From NCBI RefSeq assembly GCF_022179805.1, contig NZ_BPUO01000003.1, positions 62,001-126,000 of the forward strand: 64,000 nt of DNA. The letters are read 5' to 3'. Positions 16,940 through 27,022 of this stretch are shown here, piece after piece. The notes beneath the pieces were generated by a model that worked only from the letters and a program-made list of their open reading frames with translations, was not told the DNA's origin and did not search any database. The stretch is from Cupriavidus pauculus (GTDB taxonomy: Bacteria; Pseudomonadota; Gammaproteobacteria; Burkholderiales; Burkholderiaceae). Within the stretch, counting starts at the first letter, position 1, and each line of letters opens with the position of its first letter. The position numbers and the translations under genes are program-made.

Positions 16940-17773
16940 TCAACCATCCGTCGAAACCGTCACCGTCTCCCAAGCCCGGATTTCTTCATCAATCGCCGAC
17001 AGCTTGCTTCGCACCAGGCGCAGTGCATCGCTGCCGAGCAGTAGATGAACGGGCGGGCTGTCGGCGGCGATGGCGGAAAGCATTGCGCGTGCCGCCTTGC
17101 GCGGATCTCCCAGTTGCTTTCCGCTTTTCTGTTCGCGCATCTTGCGGACGGGGTCGAACACCTTGTCGTAGTCCTCGATGCTCCGAGGAGTCCGCGTCAT
17201 TGATCGCCCTGCCCAGTCGGTCCGGAAGGAGCCGGGTGCCACGGCGGTCACGGCGATGCCCAGATGCGCGACTTCCTTGGACAGTGCTTCGGAGATGCCT
17301 TCGAGCGCGAACTTGCTGCCGCAGTAGTACGTGATGCCGGGCATCGTGATGAAGCCGCCCATCGACGTGATGTTAAGGATGTGCCCGCGTCGGCGTGCGC
17401 GCATGAATGGTAGTACCGCCTTCATCATCGCGACCGCGCCAAAGACGTTGACGTCAAACTGTCGACGCATCTCCGACAGCGGCGATTCTTCCATGACGCC
17501 TTCGTGCCCGTAGCCGGCGTTGTTGATCAGCACGTCGATGGGCCCCACGGTCGTTTCGATTTCGGCCACCACGCCGTCGATGGCGTCGAAATCCGTCACG
17601 TCGAGAATCCGTCCGAAAGCACGTTCAGTGGAGAGGGCCTCGAAATCGCGCTTTGCCTCCGCGCTGCGCACCGTACCGACGACCCTGTGGCCCGCCGCGA
17701 GCGCCTCTTCGGCGAGCGCCCGGCCGAACCCGCTGCTCACGCCGGTGACAAGAAGAGTTTTGCTTGAATGCAT
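16940..17773 (-). CDS. Short-chain dehydrogenase/reductase (SDR)
   Basis: 277 residues from the ATG at 17773, which has GGAGA nine bases upstream; two earlier in-frame starts are less likely. Cofactor loop TGVSSGFGRALAEEA, NNAGYG and the catalytic ITSMGG / YYCGSKFALEG set are all present. The sequence style (TVRSAEAKRDFEAL, then AVAPGSFRTDWAGRSM) is of the 'oxidoreductase' group common beside AraC regulators. It is divergent from the AraC gene at 17869 with under 100 bp between starts, a typical regulator-target pair. Substrate unknown. Confidence 0.88.
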   Translation of the reverse strand: MHSSKTLLVTGVSSGFGRALAEEALAAGHRVVGTVRSAEAKRDFEALSTERAFGRILDVTDFDAIDGVVAEIETTVGPIDVLINNAGYGHEGVMEESPLSEMRRQFDVNVFGAVAMMKAVLPFMRARRRGHILNITSMGGFITMPGITYYCGSKFALEGISEALSKEVAHLGIAVTAVAPGSFRTDWAGRSMTRTPRSIEDYDKVFDPVRKMREQKSGKQLGDPRKAARAMLSAIAADSPPVHLLLGSDALRLVRSKLSAIDEEIRAWETVTVSTDG

Positions 17774-17868
17774 GGAAACAGTCTCCATCGTGTTCAGTAG
17801 AGACTGCATGGTAGTCTTGCGATCAAGGCCATCAAAGGCCGATTTCGCTAAATTTCTTGCCTAAAACT

Positions 17869-18837
17869 ATGAGTGGAGAATCCGCCTCAGCGGAGCGGCA
17901 TACGAGCTCCCGTCAAGACCAGCGCCGCATGGTTGAACTGCTGCGCGGCCTGGCGCCTGACGAGGGATATAACCTGACGGCCCTGCCCAGCGTCCGGATC
18001 CTGCGCTCGAACCAGGCGTTGCCGCGTACGCCAGTGCTGTACGACCCCGGCATCGTGATCGTGTGCCAGGGCCGCAAGCGAGGTTACTTCGGCGATCAGC
18101 TCTTTCTGTACGACGAGCATCACTACCTTGCTGTCTCCGTCCCCGTGCCATTCACGATGGAAACCGACGCCACGCCGGATCGCCCGCTGCTTGCCCTGTA
18201 CCTCCATCTCGATTTCACCGTGGCTGCGGAACTGGCTGCACAGATTGATCGCGAAGGCGCGTCGGAGCAGATACAGGCGCCACAGAGCATGATGTCGACG
18301 CCAATGGATGATGCAATGCTAGCGTCCGTGCTGCGCTTTCTGGAGGCGATGCACCGTCCGCTGGAGGCCGCCGTGTTGGGCCCGGCACTGCTGCGCGAGC
18401 TGTATTTCCGCGTACTGACGGGTGCGCAAGGACGCTCGATGCGGGAGGCCCTGGCCATGCGCGGGCAATTCGGCCAGATCGCCCGATCCCTGCGGCTCAT
18501 CCACACCCGCTATGCACAGTCACTCGACGTGACGCAGCTTGCCGAGGAAGCGAACATGAGCGTTCCGAGCTTTCACAGCCACTTCAAGGCCATTACGCGA
18601 GTATCGCCGATGCAGTACGTCAAGTCGACTCGCCTGCATCAGGCGCGGTTGCTGATGGTGCGCCAGGGCCTGAGCGCGGACTCCGCCAGCCACGCCGTGG
18701 GCTACACCAGCGCTTCGCAGTTCAGCCGGGAGTTCAAGCGCCTCTTCGGTTTGTCGCCAGCCGCCGAGACCCGGCGCATGCGCGACAGTTTCGCCTTGCC
18801 GGCATTTGCCGATGCGACGTACGTGTCGTCGCATTGA
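17869..18837 (+). CDS. AraC-family regulator with AraC_N domain
   Basis: 322 residues from the ATG at 17869. The N-terminal domain (residues about 20-190; PVLYDPGIVIVCQGRKRGYFG and HYLAVSVPVPFTME) is of the AraC_N type found in regulators such as those of alcohol/aldehyde reductases. The C-terminal pair of helix-turn-helix motifs is clear: VTQLAEEANMSVPSFHSHFK and the later HAVGYTSASQFSREFKRLFG. It likely activates the divergent SDR gene. Confidence 0.88.
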   Translation: MSGESASAERHTSSRQDQRRMVELLRGLAPDEGYNLTALPSVRILRSNQALPRTPVLYDPGIVIVCQGRKRGYFGDQLFLYDEHHYLAVSVPVPFTMETDATPDRPLLALYLHLDFTVAAELAAQIDREGASEQIQAPQSMMSTPMDDAMLASVLRFLEAMHRPLEAAVLGPALLRELYFRVLTGAQGRSMREALAMRGQFGQIARSLRLIHTRYAQSLDVTQLAEEANMSVPSFHSHFKAITRVSPMQYVKSTRLHQARLLMVRQGLSADSASHAVGYTSASQFSREFKRLFGLSPAAETRRMRDSFALPAFADATYVSSH

Positions 18838-18889
18838 GGCCGGCTTGCGGCGACGGAAAGCCAAGTCACCGCAGTCCGTTTAGCGATCT

Positions 18890-19279
18890 CTACTTCGGCG
18901 CGTACTGCATTTCACCATTCCCAAAGGACCAGTTTTCCCGCTGGACATCGACAAGATTGATCCAGACATCCTCGATTCGGGTGCCGGTGCGCTGGCTGAT
19001 GCCCTCGGCCACCGCCTTGTAGAACGCCTTCTTTACTTCGACAGAACGCCCGGCATTCCAGGTCACCTGAATGAAGACGATATTCGGTGTGTACTGGATG
19101 CCAAGATAGCCCTCTTCTGGGTACACCAGCTCGCCGGGCGCATGACTGTGGATGATCTGGAATTTGTCGTTGAGGGGGACGCTCGCAACGTCGAGCATGA
19201 CCTCATAGATGACGTCGCTGATTGTCTTCACCGTTTCTTTCGAGTGACTGGCGGAGAGGCTGATTCGAACCAAAGGCAT
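18890..19279 (-). CDS. Tautomerase-superfamily protein
   Basis: 129 residues from the ATG at 19279. Proline follows the initiator methionine (MPLVRISL), giving the catalytic Pro1 of the superfamily. The body matches the longer 'tautomerase family protein' branch: SDVIYEVMLDVASVP, FQIIHSHAPGE, and RTGTRIEDVWINLVDV. Such proteins carry out keto-enol tautomerisation or dehalogenation on small carboxylic acids. It converges on the AraC gene and is divergent from the DUF1275 gene at 19407. Confidence 0.82.
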   Translation of the reverse strand: MPLVRISLSASHSKETVKTISDVIYEVMLDVASVPLNDKFQIIHSHAPGELVYPEEGYLGIQYTPNIVFIQVTWNAGRSVEVKKAFYKAVAEGISQRTGTRIEDVWINLVDVQRENWSFGNGEMQYAPK

Positions 19280-19406
19280 GGTGATCTCCTGAAGGTATGG
19301 GATGGGACGGGCGTCGTGACTCCGAGATAGTAGTGCAATGGACGAAACCACACACTTGCCCTGATGAGTGCAGAATCTCTCCAATTCACTCATCTCCGGA
19401 GCCCCC

Positions 19407-20129
19407 ATGCCCCCTTCCCCATCCCCAAAGGCGGTCGCTGGCAACAGCACGGTGGGCGTGCCCGGGTGGCTTTTGTCGTTCGTGGCCGGCTATGTCGATG
19501 TCGTTGGCTTTGCTGCCTTGTTCGGGCTCTTTACGGCGCACGTGACCGGCAACTTCATCATGATCGGTGTGCAGATGATTGGCACATCGGAAGGACTGCT
19601 TGCCAAGTTGCTGGCGTTGCCGACGTTCGTTGTGGCTGTGGCCGGAACCAGGCTCGTGGAGGTGGCGCTGCAGCGACGCAACTCCGATCCAGTTACCGTG
19701 CTGATCCTCGCCGAGTGTGTGCTGCTGGCGGGTTTCATGGCGATCGGACTTGAGGCATCGCCAATCCCGGATCCCGGCGCGCCGATTGTCGTGATCTGTG
19801 GTCTGCTCGCGGTCGCCGCAATGGGGATCCAGAACACCTTGTCCCGCACCGCGCTTGCCGATGCGGGGCCCACCACGATCATGACCGGGAACACCACGCA
19901 GATAGTGATAGACGCCGTGGATTATGCGGGTGCCACGGGGGAAGCGCGTAGCGCGATCCGCAAGCGGCTTGGGAAGATGCTGCCTGCCGTGCTCGGCTTC
20001 GCTACTGGCGCAATCGCCGGGGCCCTTGCCCTTGCGAACTGGTCGTTCTGGAGCATGTCGCTACCCATCGCCTTGTTGCTCATGCTCACGATCCGGCGCG
20101 CTGGGGCATTCGCGCGCCGGACGATCTGA
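19407..20129 (+). CDS. DUF1275 (YoaK-like) membrane protein
   Basis: 240 residues from the ATG at 19407, preceded by CCGGAG; a start 13 codons earlier is open but lacks a ribosome-binding site. About six hydrophobic segments. Family signatures are GYVDVVGFAALFGLFTAHVTGNF at the first helices and AGPTTIMTGNTTQIVIDAVD in the middle. The function of DUF1275 proteins is not established. A second family member is at 22541-23287 and a broken copy of that one at 41176-41385. Confidence 0.85.
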   Translation: MPPSPSPKAVAGNSTVGVPGWLLSFVAGYVDVVGFAALFGLFTAHVTGNFIMIGVQMIGTSEGLLAKLLALPTFVVAVAGTRLVEVALQRRNSDPVTVLILAECVLLAGFMAIGLEASPIPDPGAPIVVICGLLAVAAMGIQNTLSRTALADAGPTTIMTGNTTQIVIDAVDYAGATGEARSAIRKRLGKMLPAVLGFATGAIAGALALANWSFWSMSLPIALLLMLTIRRAGAFARRTI

Positions 20130-20173
20130 CCGACTCGACGGAGTTAGCGGACCGAGGTTGCACCAGGACCGAG

Positions 20174-20443
20174 TCACTGCTTGATGCCTGAGCGTTCTGC
20201 CTGATATGCCTCGAGTCGCCGCTGGTACTCAGGACTCGTGATGTTTGGGCCACCATTCCCGCGGAAGTACTCGGCGAGGCCGGCTCGTTGCCACGCTTCG
20301 AGGTCCGCGCGCACTTCGGCGCGTGTCAAGGCATGCGGGGCTTCGGCCGCTTGCGCAGCGACCGGGAAAGCTGCAGAGATACCCCACACAAGTCCAGAGA
20401 CAATCAGGGTCGCGGCAAACGATGAAACTTGAAGGCGTGTCAT
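20174..20443 (-). CDS. DUF4148 small exported protein
   Basis: 89 residues with a signal peptide ending at AAQAAEA (cleavage near residue 33). The mature part, LTRAEVRADLEAWQRAGL then PEYQRRLEAYQAERSG, is the DUF4148 signature of Burkholderiales periplasmic peptides. These often occur in many paralogues and are of unknown function. It stands alone between the DUF1275 gene and a non-coding stretch. Confidence 0.8.
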   Translation of the reverse strand: MTRLQVSSFAATLIVSGLVWGISAAFPVAAQAAEAPHALTRAEVRADLEAWQRAGLAEYFRGNGGPNITSPEYQRRLEAYQAERSGIKQ

Positions 20444-20843
20444 GGCGTAACTCCAGTTGAAGGTTGTCGGACGGCAAGCACCACATGGCTGCGTCCATGA
20501 CCTGTATTTGAAGTCGCGCAGGTGTACCGCATGTAGCGCCCGAACCTTCGGCTTGTGAGAACACGTATCCAGCCGAGCGCTTGATACTTCGGCTTACAAG
20601 ACGGGCATTGGCCACCTATACGAGGTGGCCAGTTCGAAACATGCACGCCAAACACATGAACTCGCCCATTGCCCTGCCGATCGTTCTGGTTCGATATTCG
20701 CCCGCGCACGGCCGATGGCCGAGATGGGCCAGAAGCGGGCGTCCGACTCCGCCGCTTGAATCGTCGACAATCGAATTTCCGGAAGGTCGGCGTCCCGCGT
20801 CGGTGCGCTCTGCCAAGGCAATTCAGCCGTGCTCGTTCGTTAT
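20444..20843. other. Intergenic stretch without a supportable gene
   Basis: 400 bp between the DUF4148 start and the end of the 291-aa unknown gene. Several frames of 60-130 codons overlap one another on both strands, none with recognisable sequence. It must hold the promoter of the DUF4148 gene; I do not see a clear one. Confidence 0.4.
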
Positions 20844-21719
20844 TTACCGCAGATCCGCAACTAGCATTGGAACTTCCAGGCGAACGCGACCGTTTGAGAA
20901 GCTGCTGTCTCCAAACAGGAAGCCCGAACCCGACTGGTCTCCCCAGATCGTCGCGGTTACCGAGCAGACGTAGTTTCGTCCGGGCTCAATGGGGAAATAG
21001 ATCTCGAGCGCCGATCCAATTGAGCCCGTCTCACTTGCCACCCCATCCGTAGCGCTAAACAGCCGCAGGTTCTGCGTGCCTACCAGGCGACCGTTCTCTA
21101 CAACGGTTGTAATGACATTGCCTTCGATTTCGGCGCCGAGGCAGAAGGAAGCCGTAATTGCGTACGACCATTGATAGTTGAGCCATGGACAGAACCGGAG
21201 TACGCCGGCAGTTGACGATCGAAGAACGATCGAAATTTGAGCGCTTGCCACCCTTGCCCCGCCGTCGTGGTCACCGGCCCCTAGCCCAACCGCCACAGCC
21301 GCCGCTACCCTGTCCGCACTTGCGGTAACCGCTGGTCCAGACATTTCGTTGACCGCATCAAGATCATAGGGAGGCGTGAACATATTCAGGTTCGGATGCA
21401 GGTCAAAGCTAGACCACCCACCTGTCACAGATCTAACTGGCAACAGATTCTTTCGGCGTTCGACGCTTTGCGCGATCAGTTCGCGCAAGCTCTTCCATGC
21501 TTCCTGCGCTTCTGCATCTTGGGAGATGAGTCGCAGCAACGGAGCGTACGCCTTGCTTCGGAGTTCCCGGTCGGCTGCAGCGAGCTTGGCCCTCTCCAAC
21601 GCCGGTTCAATTGCAGCACGCTCGATCACCGCTCGGCTTGACGAATGCGCCTCAGAAATCAAGCCAGTGTCCGTGACACGCTCCAGGCGCGCCGGTAGGT
21701 CGCGACGCAGATCCATCAT
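20844..21719 (-). CDS. Hypothetical protein, helical N-terminus plus beta-rich C-terminal domain
   Basis: 291 residues, not recognised. The first 95 residues are charged and helical (AVIERAAIEPALERAKLAAA, RELRSKAYAPLLRLISQDAE). From about 100 the sequence becomes glycine-, serine- and aromatic-rich with alternating hydrophobics (WLNYQWSYAITASFCLG, EIEGNVITTVVENGRLVG, PIEPGRNYVCSVTATIWGD), as in a beta-sandwich or carbohydrate-binding domain. No signal peptide or membrane segment. Both flanks are 400-820 bp of non-coding DNA, so the gene is isolated and may have come by transfer. Confidence 0.6.
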   Translation of the reverse strand: MMDLRRDLPARLERVTDTGLISEAHSSSRAVIERAAIEPALERAKLAAADRELRSKAYAPLLRLISQDAEAQEAWKSLRELIAQSVERRKNLLPVRSVTGGWSSFDLHPNLNMFTPPYDLDAVNEMSGPAVTASADRVAAAVAVGLGAGDHDGGARVASAQISIVLRSSTAGVLRFCPWLNYQWSYAITASFCLGAEIEGNVITTVVENGRLVGTQNLRLFSATDGVASETGSIGSALEIYFPIEPGRNYVCSVTATIWGDQSGSGFLFGDSSFSNGRVRLEVPMLVADLR

Positions 21720-22540
21720 GTCCCTCCCGTCTTTACACAGTGCGCCGCATGCAAGCGCCGCCAGGACTTAGGAAACCTGATTTGGCAATCAGGCTACATC
21801 GGCGCGCCATTGGAAGCCTTGCGGCGCTCGATTTGTAGTGACCAATACCCGGTGTTTCCGATCTGGCAGTTTTTGGGCCGGGCGGATTTCCGTGCCAACC
21901 GCCTACGGCAGATAGAACGGAACGGTCACGAACGATCTGCCGATATTTTTCCTTCGGCATCAATGCTAAGGCTGTAGTAATCGTCCTCAGTCGTCTTAAC
22001 TGCAGTTTCTATCAGATATCGAGGAACGTTAATACGAAGGTCTTTGCGGGAGTATCTCGCCTTCCAAGGCATGGCTTCTCCCGGGGCCTATGGGCAAAGA
22101 AAAGAATAGGCGCTCACGGGAAAGCCAACAAAGCCCAGTTTTCGTGAGTAGCCGTTCAAGTCGACATCGAGTGTCCTCAGCGTTGATGATCGGACGCGAA
22201 ATTGAGAAATAGGTGCCGTCTACAAACATCTGGAAATCCGTCTGCCGTCCGCGAGATCTGATTTCTCATTGCAGCCGCACGAGTGGCTGCTCTCACAGCA
22301 AGCCAGATGACCGCTTCGGAGCAGTAAGCGACGGTCGCCGTTTCCGACATCATCGATACCCAATTGCTCGCCAGGAATTGGAGCTACCAGCTATCACTCC
22401 GAGGGCAGCGCCGACCGGCAGGCGAGTTCGACCAATTCAAGGTGATCCGAACCACGGCAAAGCAACAGCTTACGCAGCCTGCCCCTGCCCCCGTGAACTG
22501 CGCGATACTCTGGTCTGGCCGACTGAAACCCGCTGGAACC
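21720..22540. other. Long intergenic stretch without a supportable gene
   Basis: About 820 bp with lower GC than its neighbours and only short frames (for instance 21733-21963 and 22029-22229, both minus) that resemble nothing I know. It could be decayed coding sequence or a scar of a mobile element, but I see no terminal repeats or transposase fragments. Confidence 0.4.
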
Positions 22541-23287
22541 ATGAGACGCCTCCGCTTTCTGACCCACCGGCACCGCACCCCTTCCTCAAACCTTGCGCTC
22601 GGCTTGCTACTTGCGCTGAATGCCGGCGCGGTGAATGCGGGTGGCTATATTGTGCTGCAGCGCTATACCTCGCACATGACCGGCTTTGCTTCGCAGGTGG
22701 CGGACGGCTTGATACTGAGGGATTTCGCGATGGTGGTCGCGTCTGCGGCGGCGATCGTCTCGTTCACCATCGGGGCTGCCGCCACAGCAATCCTGGTGAA
22801 TTTCTCGCGCCGGATCCGGGCGCGCAGTATCTACGCTTTGCCGCTGCTGCTGGAAGCGGCTCTGCTGTTCCCTTTCGGCGTGCTCGGGACCGCCACGCTG
22901 AGCTGGCAAACGCCATTTGCGGCACCGGCCACTGTCTTGCTGCTTTGCTTCATGATGGGATTGCAAAACGCGATCGGCTCCAAGACATCCGCCGGAAGTG
23001 TTCGCACCACGCATATGACCGGCAACATCACGGATTTCGGGATGGAGCTGGGCAAGATGCTCTACTGGAACCGGCGCGCGCTGCCGGAACACGCCCGAAT
23101 CCGCGCCGACCTGCCCCGCCTGAAGCGTACCGGCGGCCTGCTGCTGTCTTTCGTGCTTGGCGGCATGGCCGGTGCGGCGGGCTTCCAAAGCATCGGCTTT
23201 ATCTTCGTCACGCCGTTCGCCTTGTTGCTGTTCGCGCTGGCGTGGATGCCCGCCAGAGCTGACTTCTCCCGGCGCCGTGGCGCCTAG
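22541..23287 (+). CDS. DUF1275 (YoaK-like) membrane protein
   Basis: 248 residues from the ATG at 22541; the open frame reaches back to 22364 but the extra sequence is not family-like. Signatures are NAGAVNAGGYIVLQRYTSHMTGF near residue 20-42 and RTTHMTGNITDFGMELGK near 155-172, with about six hydrophobic segments. C-terminus PARADFSRRR. A deleted, truncated copy of its 3' half is found at 41176-41385. Function of the family unknown. Confidence 0.85.
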   Translation: MRRLRFLTHRHRTPSSNLALGLLLALNAGAVNAGGYIVLQRYTSHMTGFASQVADGLILRDFAMVVASAAAIVSFTIGAAATAILVNFSRRIRARSIYALPLLLEAALLFPFGVLGTATLSWQTPFAAPATVLLLCFMMGLQNAIGSKTSAGSVRTTHMTGNITDFGMELGKMLYWNRRALPEHARIRADLPRLKRTGGLLLSFVLGGMAGAAGFQSIGFIFVTPFALLLFALAWMPARADFSRRRGA

Positions 23288-23314
23288 GCGCCGGAATGCT
23301 CTTCGCACTAACCA

Positions 23315-24904
23315 CTAGCCGCGCCGGGAGCCCCCGCCTGACTGCGACGCGTCCACTTCAAGTTTGAACACCCTTACGGCCTGAGCCAAGGTTTCTGCCT
23401 GCTCCTGCATGGACTGCGCCGCTGCGGACGCCTGCTCCACCAGGGCCGCGTTCTGCTGCGTGACCTCGTCGATCTGTGCAATCGCCTGGTTGACCTGCTC
23501 GATCCCCGCGAATTGCTCCTGCGTCGCCGCCGTGATTTCGCCCATGAGGTCCGTCACACGCGTGACGCCCGCCACAATCTCGCCCATCGTGGCCCCCGCC
23601 TCCCCCACAAGCTGGTTGCCCTGATCGACCTTCGTCACAGAGTCGTCGATCAACGTCTTGATCTCCTTCGCCGCTGCCGCAGACCGTTGAGCCAGCGCGC
23701 GCACCTCCCCCGCCACGACAGCAAAACCCCGGCCTTGTTCGCCAGCCCGCGCAGCTTCCACCGCCGCGTTCAGGGCGAGAATATTGGTCTGGAACGCGAT
23801 GCTCTCGATCACGCCAGTGATGTCCATAATTTTCCTGGAGGACTCGCTGATCGATCCCATCGTCTCCACGACCTGCGACACCACGGCGCCGCCCTTCACC
23901 GCCACTTCCGAGACTGTCACCGCCAACTGGTTGGCCTGCCTGGCGTTTTCCGAGCTTTGCCGGATCGTGCCAGTCAGTTCCTCGATCGACGCGGCCGTCT
24001 CCTCCAGCGATGCTGCCTGCTCCTCGGTACGCGAAGATAGTTCGAGATTGCCTGCGGCAATCTGGCTCGATGCAGTGGCGATGGTGTCCGTGCCGTTGCG
24101 CACATCGCCGACGATTTGCACCAGGCTCCCCTGCATGGTTTCCATCGCGTTCAACAGGTTTTCCTCCGCCCCATCTGCGGCGCGGATGGTGCTGGTCAGA
24201 TCGCCGGCCGCGATGCGATGCGCAACCTTGACCGCATACGCCGGCTCGCCACCCAGTTGCTTCCTGATGCTGCTGGAAATCACAACCGCGATGCCCAGGC
24301 CCAGGAGCACCGCAAGGCCACCCAGGATCAGCACTTGCTGCTGCGCGTCGCGTGACAGGCGCAGGATCTCTTCACTCATGCTCGTGCTGCGCGCCGAGTG
24401 ATGGGCTGTCATTTTCCCGATCGTGGCCACGTAATCGTTCAATGCCGGCTCCAGGTTTGAGCGCATTAGATTGCGGGCATTATCTTCATTGACTGCCTTT
24501 TCCTTGAATACGCGGTCCCTCGCGGCAATATAGGCACTACGCTTTTCAGCGATCATTGAAAAAAACCCGCTTTCCTCCGACCCTTGCGCGGACGCCTCCA
24601 GCCGCTTTTGAATTTCACTGATCCTGCTGCTGGTTTGCTTGATCTGGGCCTGAATCTGTTTCTGCCGCTCCGGATCCGTGGTTTCCACAAGAATCATGGT
24701 GCGCGCGCCATTGGCATTGGTACTGGCCGCCCATTCGGATGACAGGCGCTCCTTCACGAGCACGTCGTCCATCATGGTCGTCATGACGCTGGAGCTGGCT
24801 TGCAGACGCCACCAGGCAATGCCGACGATGATCGCCAGCAGGATGAGTACAAAGAGGAAACCTGCCACCAGCCGGGTACTGACCCGTGTGTCCGCCAACT
24901 TCAT
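23315..24904 (-). CDS. Methyl-accepting chemotaxis protein
   Basis: 529 residues from the ATG at 24904. Two membrane helices (about 13-35 and 190-212) flank a periplasmic four-helix-bundle-like sensor domain. HAMP and the cytoplasmic signalling domain follow, with the highly conserved hairpin around [20 protein letters not shown] near residue 385. Methylation-type segments ([20 protein letters not shown]) flank the tip. The C-terminus lacks the CheR-binding pentapeptide. The ligand is unknown; location among catabolic clusters suggests attraction to a growth substrate. It converges on the DUF1275 gene. Confidence 0.9.
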   Translation of the reverse strand: MKLADTRVSTRLVAGFLFVLILLAIIVGIAWWRLQASSSVMTTMMDDVLVKERLSSEWAASTNANGARTMILVETTDPERQKQIQAQIKQTSSRISEIQKRLEASAQGSEESGFFSMIAEKRSAYIAARDRVFKEKAVNEDNARNLMRSNLEPALNDYVATIGKMTAHHSARSTSMSEEILRLSRDAQQQVLILGGLAVLLGLGIAVVISSSIRKQLGGEPAYAVKVAHRIAAGDLTSTIRAADGAEENLLNAMETMQGSLVQIVGDVRNGTDTIATASSQIAAGNLELSSRTEEQAASLEETAASIEELTGTIRQSSENARQANQLAVTVSEVAVKGGAVVSQVVETMGSISESSRKIMDITGVIESIAFQTNILALNAAVEAARAGEQGRGFAVVAGEVRALAQRSAAAAKEIKTLIDDSVTKVDQGNQLVGEAGATMGEIVAGVTRVTDLMGEITAATQEQFAGIEQVNQAIAQIDEVTQQNAALVEQASAAAQSMQEQAETLAQAVRVFKLEVDASQSGGGSRRG

Positions 24905-25204
24905 CAAATGCTCCCCAAGGAATGCCTGCTCAAGAGCCAAAAAACTACCGCTGACGCCCTCCTTTCGCGGCCCGATAAATGGAAAACACAATGAGGAGGG
25001 AGGCTCAGAGACTAGACTCCGGGAGGTATATCCGGGTCAATAGTTATTTGCACCGATTAATTTGTGCGGTGCACATGCCGTCTGCGGCTGGTTCTCCGCG
25101 GCAAATAGAAACGGCTTTCGGGAAAATGGGCCGCATGGCAGGGAATGGGTCCTGCAGAGCCGGGGCGACACCATTTATTTAGTTCGGTCAGGGACTCCTG
25201 GCGC
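24905..25204. other. Upstream region of the chemoreceptor gene
   Basis: 300 bp between the chemoreceptor start and the LysR stop. I looked for a flagellar-type (sigma-28) promoter reading toward the chemoreceptor and did not find a convincing one. No other signal seen. Confidence 0.35.
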
Positions 25205-26098
25205 TCAAGCACCCGCCAGCGATTTCACCAGTCCATCGAACACCAGCCGAACACGAGGCGCCACAGGCCCCCGCTGGGGCCGGTAGACATAGAGGTCCCA
25301 CGGACTTGGCTCGAGAGGTTGCATCACGCGCACCAGGCGTCCCGCCGCGATGTGATCCTCGGCCAGGAATCCGGCAATCTGGCCGAACGCCAGACCCGAT
25401 AGCACCGCATCCAGCTCCGCTTCGGAGTCATTGCTGGCAAACGTCGGCGCCGAAGGCGTGTATTTGCGTCCCTGCGCGAATAGCCACGGCCAGGGGCGGC
25501 CGGTCGACGAGTCGTTCATGACCGTCGTTGGCAAGGTTTCGAGATCGTGGATTTGCGTCGGCGTCCCCGTTCGCTCGATAAGGGCGGGCGTTGCGACCAC
25601 ATGGAACGCATGACTATTGACCTTGCGCGCAATGAACCGGTTGTCTCGCACCGGCCCGAACCGCACACCAATGTCGATGCGCTCGTCCACGACATCAGCG
25701 GGGGTATCGCTGAGACTGAGGTCAATGCGCAGGCCGGGATGTGCAATGGCCACGCTTGTCAGCGGTGGGAGCAATCCGATTCGACCCAGCGCTTTCGGCG
25801 CGGTAATGCGAACGATGCCAGCGTAGTCCTCGTCCTTGACGGCTTCGCCTGGGGAGAACATCGCGTCGATCAACGCCAGGCGGTCACGCGCCGTCTGCGC
25901 GAGTGCCTCACCGAACGCCGTGATGCGGATCTGGCGTGTATTCCGGTGAAACAGTAGTTCCCCCTGCAAGCGTTCGAGCTCCTGGACCGCACGCGTCACG
26001 GCCTGGGGAGAAATGCCCAAGCGGATGGCGGCATCCTTGAAGCTGCCGGTTTCGGCGGCCGCCACGAATATCCGCAACATCTCCAGTCGGTTCAGCAT
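25205..26098 (-). CDS. LysR-family transcriptional regulator
   Basis: 297 residues. HTH region MLRIFVAAAETGSFKDAAIR and GISPQAVTRAVQELERLQG, then an effector domain of the CrgA/DmlR-like branch (DIGVRFGPVRDNRFIARKV, PSPWDLYVYRPQRG). It is divergent from the SDR gene at 26211, whose expression it probably controls. The intergenic region carries two copies of TTCTGAAA (26122-26129 and 26146-26153), 24 bp apart, as candidate half-sites. Confidence 0.88.
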   Translation of the reverse strand: MLNRLEMLRIFVAAAETGSFKDAAIRLGISPQAVTRAVQELERLQGELLFHRNTRQIRITAFGEALAQTARDRLALIDAMFSPGEAVKDEDYAGIVRITAPKALGRIGLLPPLTSVAIAHPGLRIDLSLSDTPADVVDERIDIGVRFGPVRDNRFIARKVNSHAFHVVATPALIERTGTPTQIHDLETLPTTVMNDSSTGRPWPWLFAQGRKYTPSAPTFASNDSEAELDAVLSGLAFGQIAGFLAEDHIAAGRLVRVMQPLEPSPWDLYVYRPQRGPVAPRVRLVFDGLVKSLAGA

Positions 26099-26210
26099 TC
26101 CGATGCTTCCTTTTTTTGGAATTCTGAAAGCATATCGTTTCCATTTTCTGAAATCTTTGGCTCGCCGATACTTCCCTCATCGCTTCAGTTCTTATCGCAA
26201 AGGAGATGAC

Positions 26211-26954
26211 ATGAGCGCGAACATCGAAGGTAAGGTCGTTGTAATCACCGGCGCAAGCAGCGGTCTGGGAGAAGCCACCGCCCGGCACCTGGCGGCACGG
26301 GGCGCGGCAGTCGTCCTGGCCGCGCGCCGGGTGGATCGCCTGAATGCCATTGCAGCGGAATTGCGTGCGGCCGGCGGCAAGGCCGAAGTCGTGCAGACGG
26401 ACGTGACCAAACAGGACGACATGCGCAAGCTGATCGACAGCGCCGTAAGCGCCTTCGGGAAAGTCGACGTACTCATCAACAACGCCGGCCTGATGTCGAT
26501 CGCCCCGCTCAGCGAGACCAAGGTTGATGAATGGGATCGAATGATCGACATCAACATCAAGGGCGTTCTCTACGGCATCGCCGCTGCACTCCCCGTCTTC
26601 CAGAAGCAAGGTAGCGGCCACTTCATCAACATTGCCTCGGTGGCCGGCATCAAGGTGTTCAGCCCAGGCGGAACCGTCTACAGCGGCACCAAGTTTGCCG
26701 TGCGAGCCATCTCCGAAGGCTTGCGCGACGAAGTTGGCGGTGCGATCCGCACCACGACGATCGAACCCGGTGCGGTTGACTCGGAACTGAAGCACGGCAG
26801 CAGCCACGCGGATAGCGCGGCGTTTGTGAAGGACTTCTACAAGATGGCCATTCCTGCCGACGCCGTCGCTCGCGCGATCACTTACGCCATCGAGCAGCCG
26901 GCCGACGTGGATATCAACGAAATCGTCCTGCGACCGACCCAGCAGGAGTTCTAA
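26211..26954 (+). CDS. Short-chain dehydrogenase/reductase (SDR)
   Basis: 247 residues from the ATG at 26211, directly after AAGGAGATGAC. Complete classical SDR set: TGASSGLGEAT, NNAGLM, NIASVAG and YSGTKFAVRAI. The C-terminal DVDINEIVLRPTQQEF is typical of the YdfG/serine-type 'SDR family oxidoreductase' group. Single gene opposite a LysR regulator. NADP preference is likely from the ARRVDRL basic stretch after the second strand. Substrate unknown. Confidence 0.88.
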   Translation: MSANIEGKVVVITGASSGLGEATARHLAARGAAVVLAARRVDRLNAIAAELRAAGGKAEVVQTDVTKQDDMRKLIDSAVSAFGKVDVLINNAGLMSIAPLSETKVDEWDRMIDINIKGVLYGIAAALPVFQKQGSGHFINIASVAGIKVFSPGGTVYSGTKFAVRAISEGLRDEVGGAIRTTTIEPGAVDSELKHGSSHADSAAFVKDFYKMAIPADAVARAITYAIEQPADVDINEIVLRPTQQEF

Positions 26955-27022
26955 ACAGGCGCGGCGGGCAGGTGGCCTGTGGCAACGCCCAGGCCACCCT
27001 TGATCCACACAAGCCAGAGCGC

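Noticed and set aside
20129-20174. GACTC/GAGTC pairing considered as a terminator after the first DUF1275 gene
   Set aside because: The arms are only five bases with a large loop and no T-tract.
22029-22229. Short minus-strand frame considered as a transposase or phage fragment
   Set aside because: No motif of either could be seen and no terminal repeats flank it.
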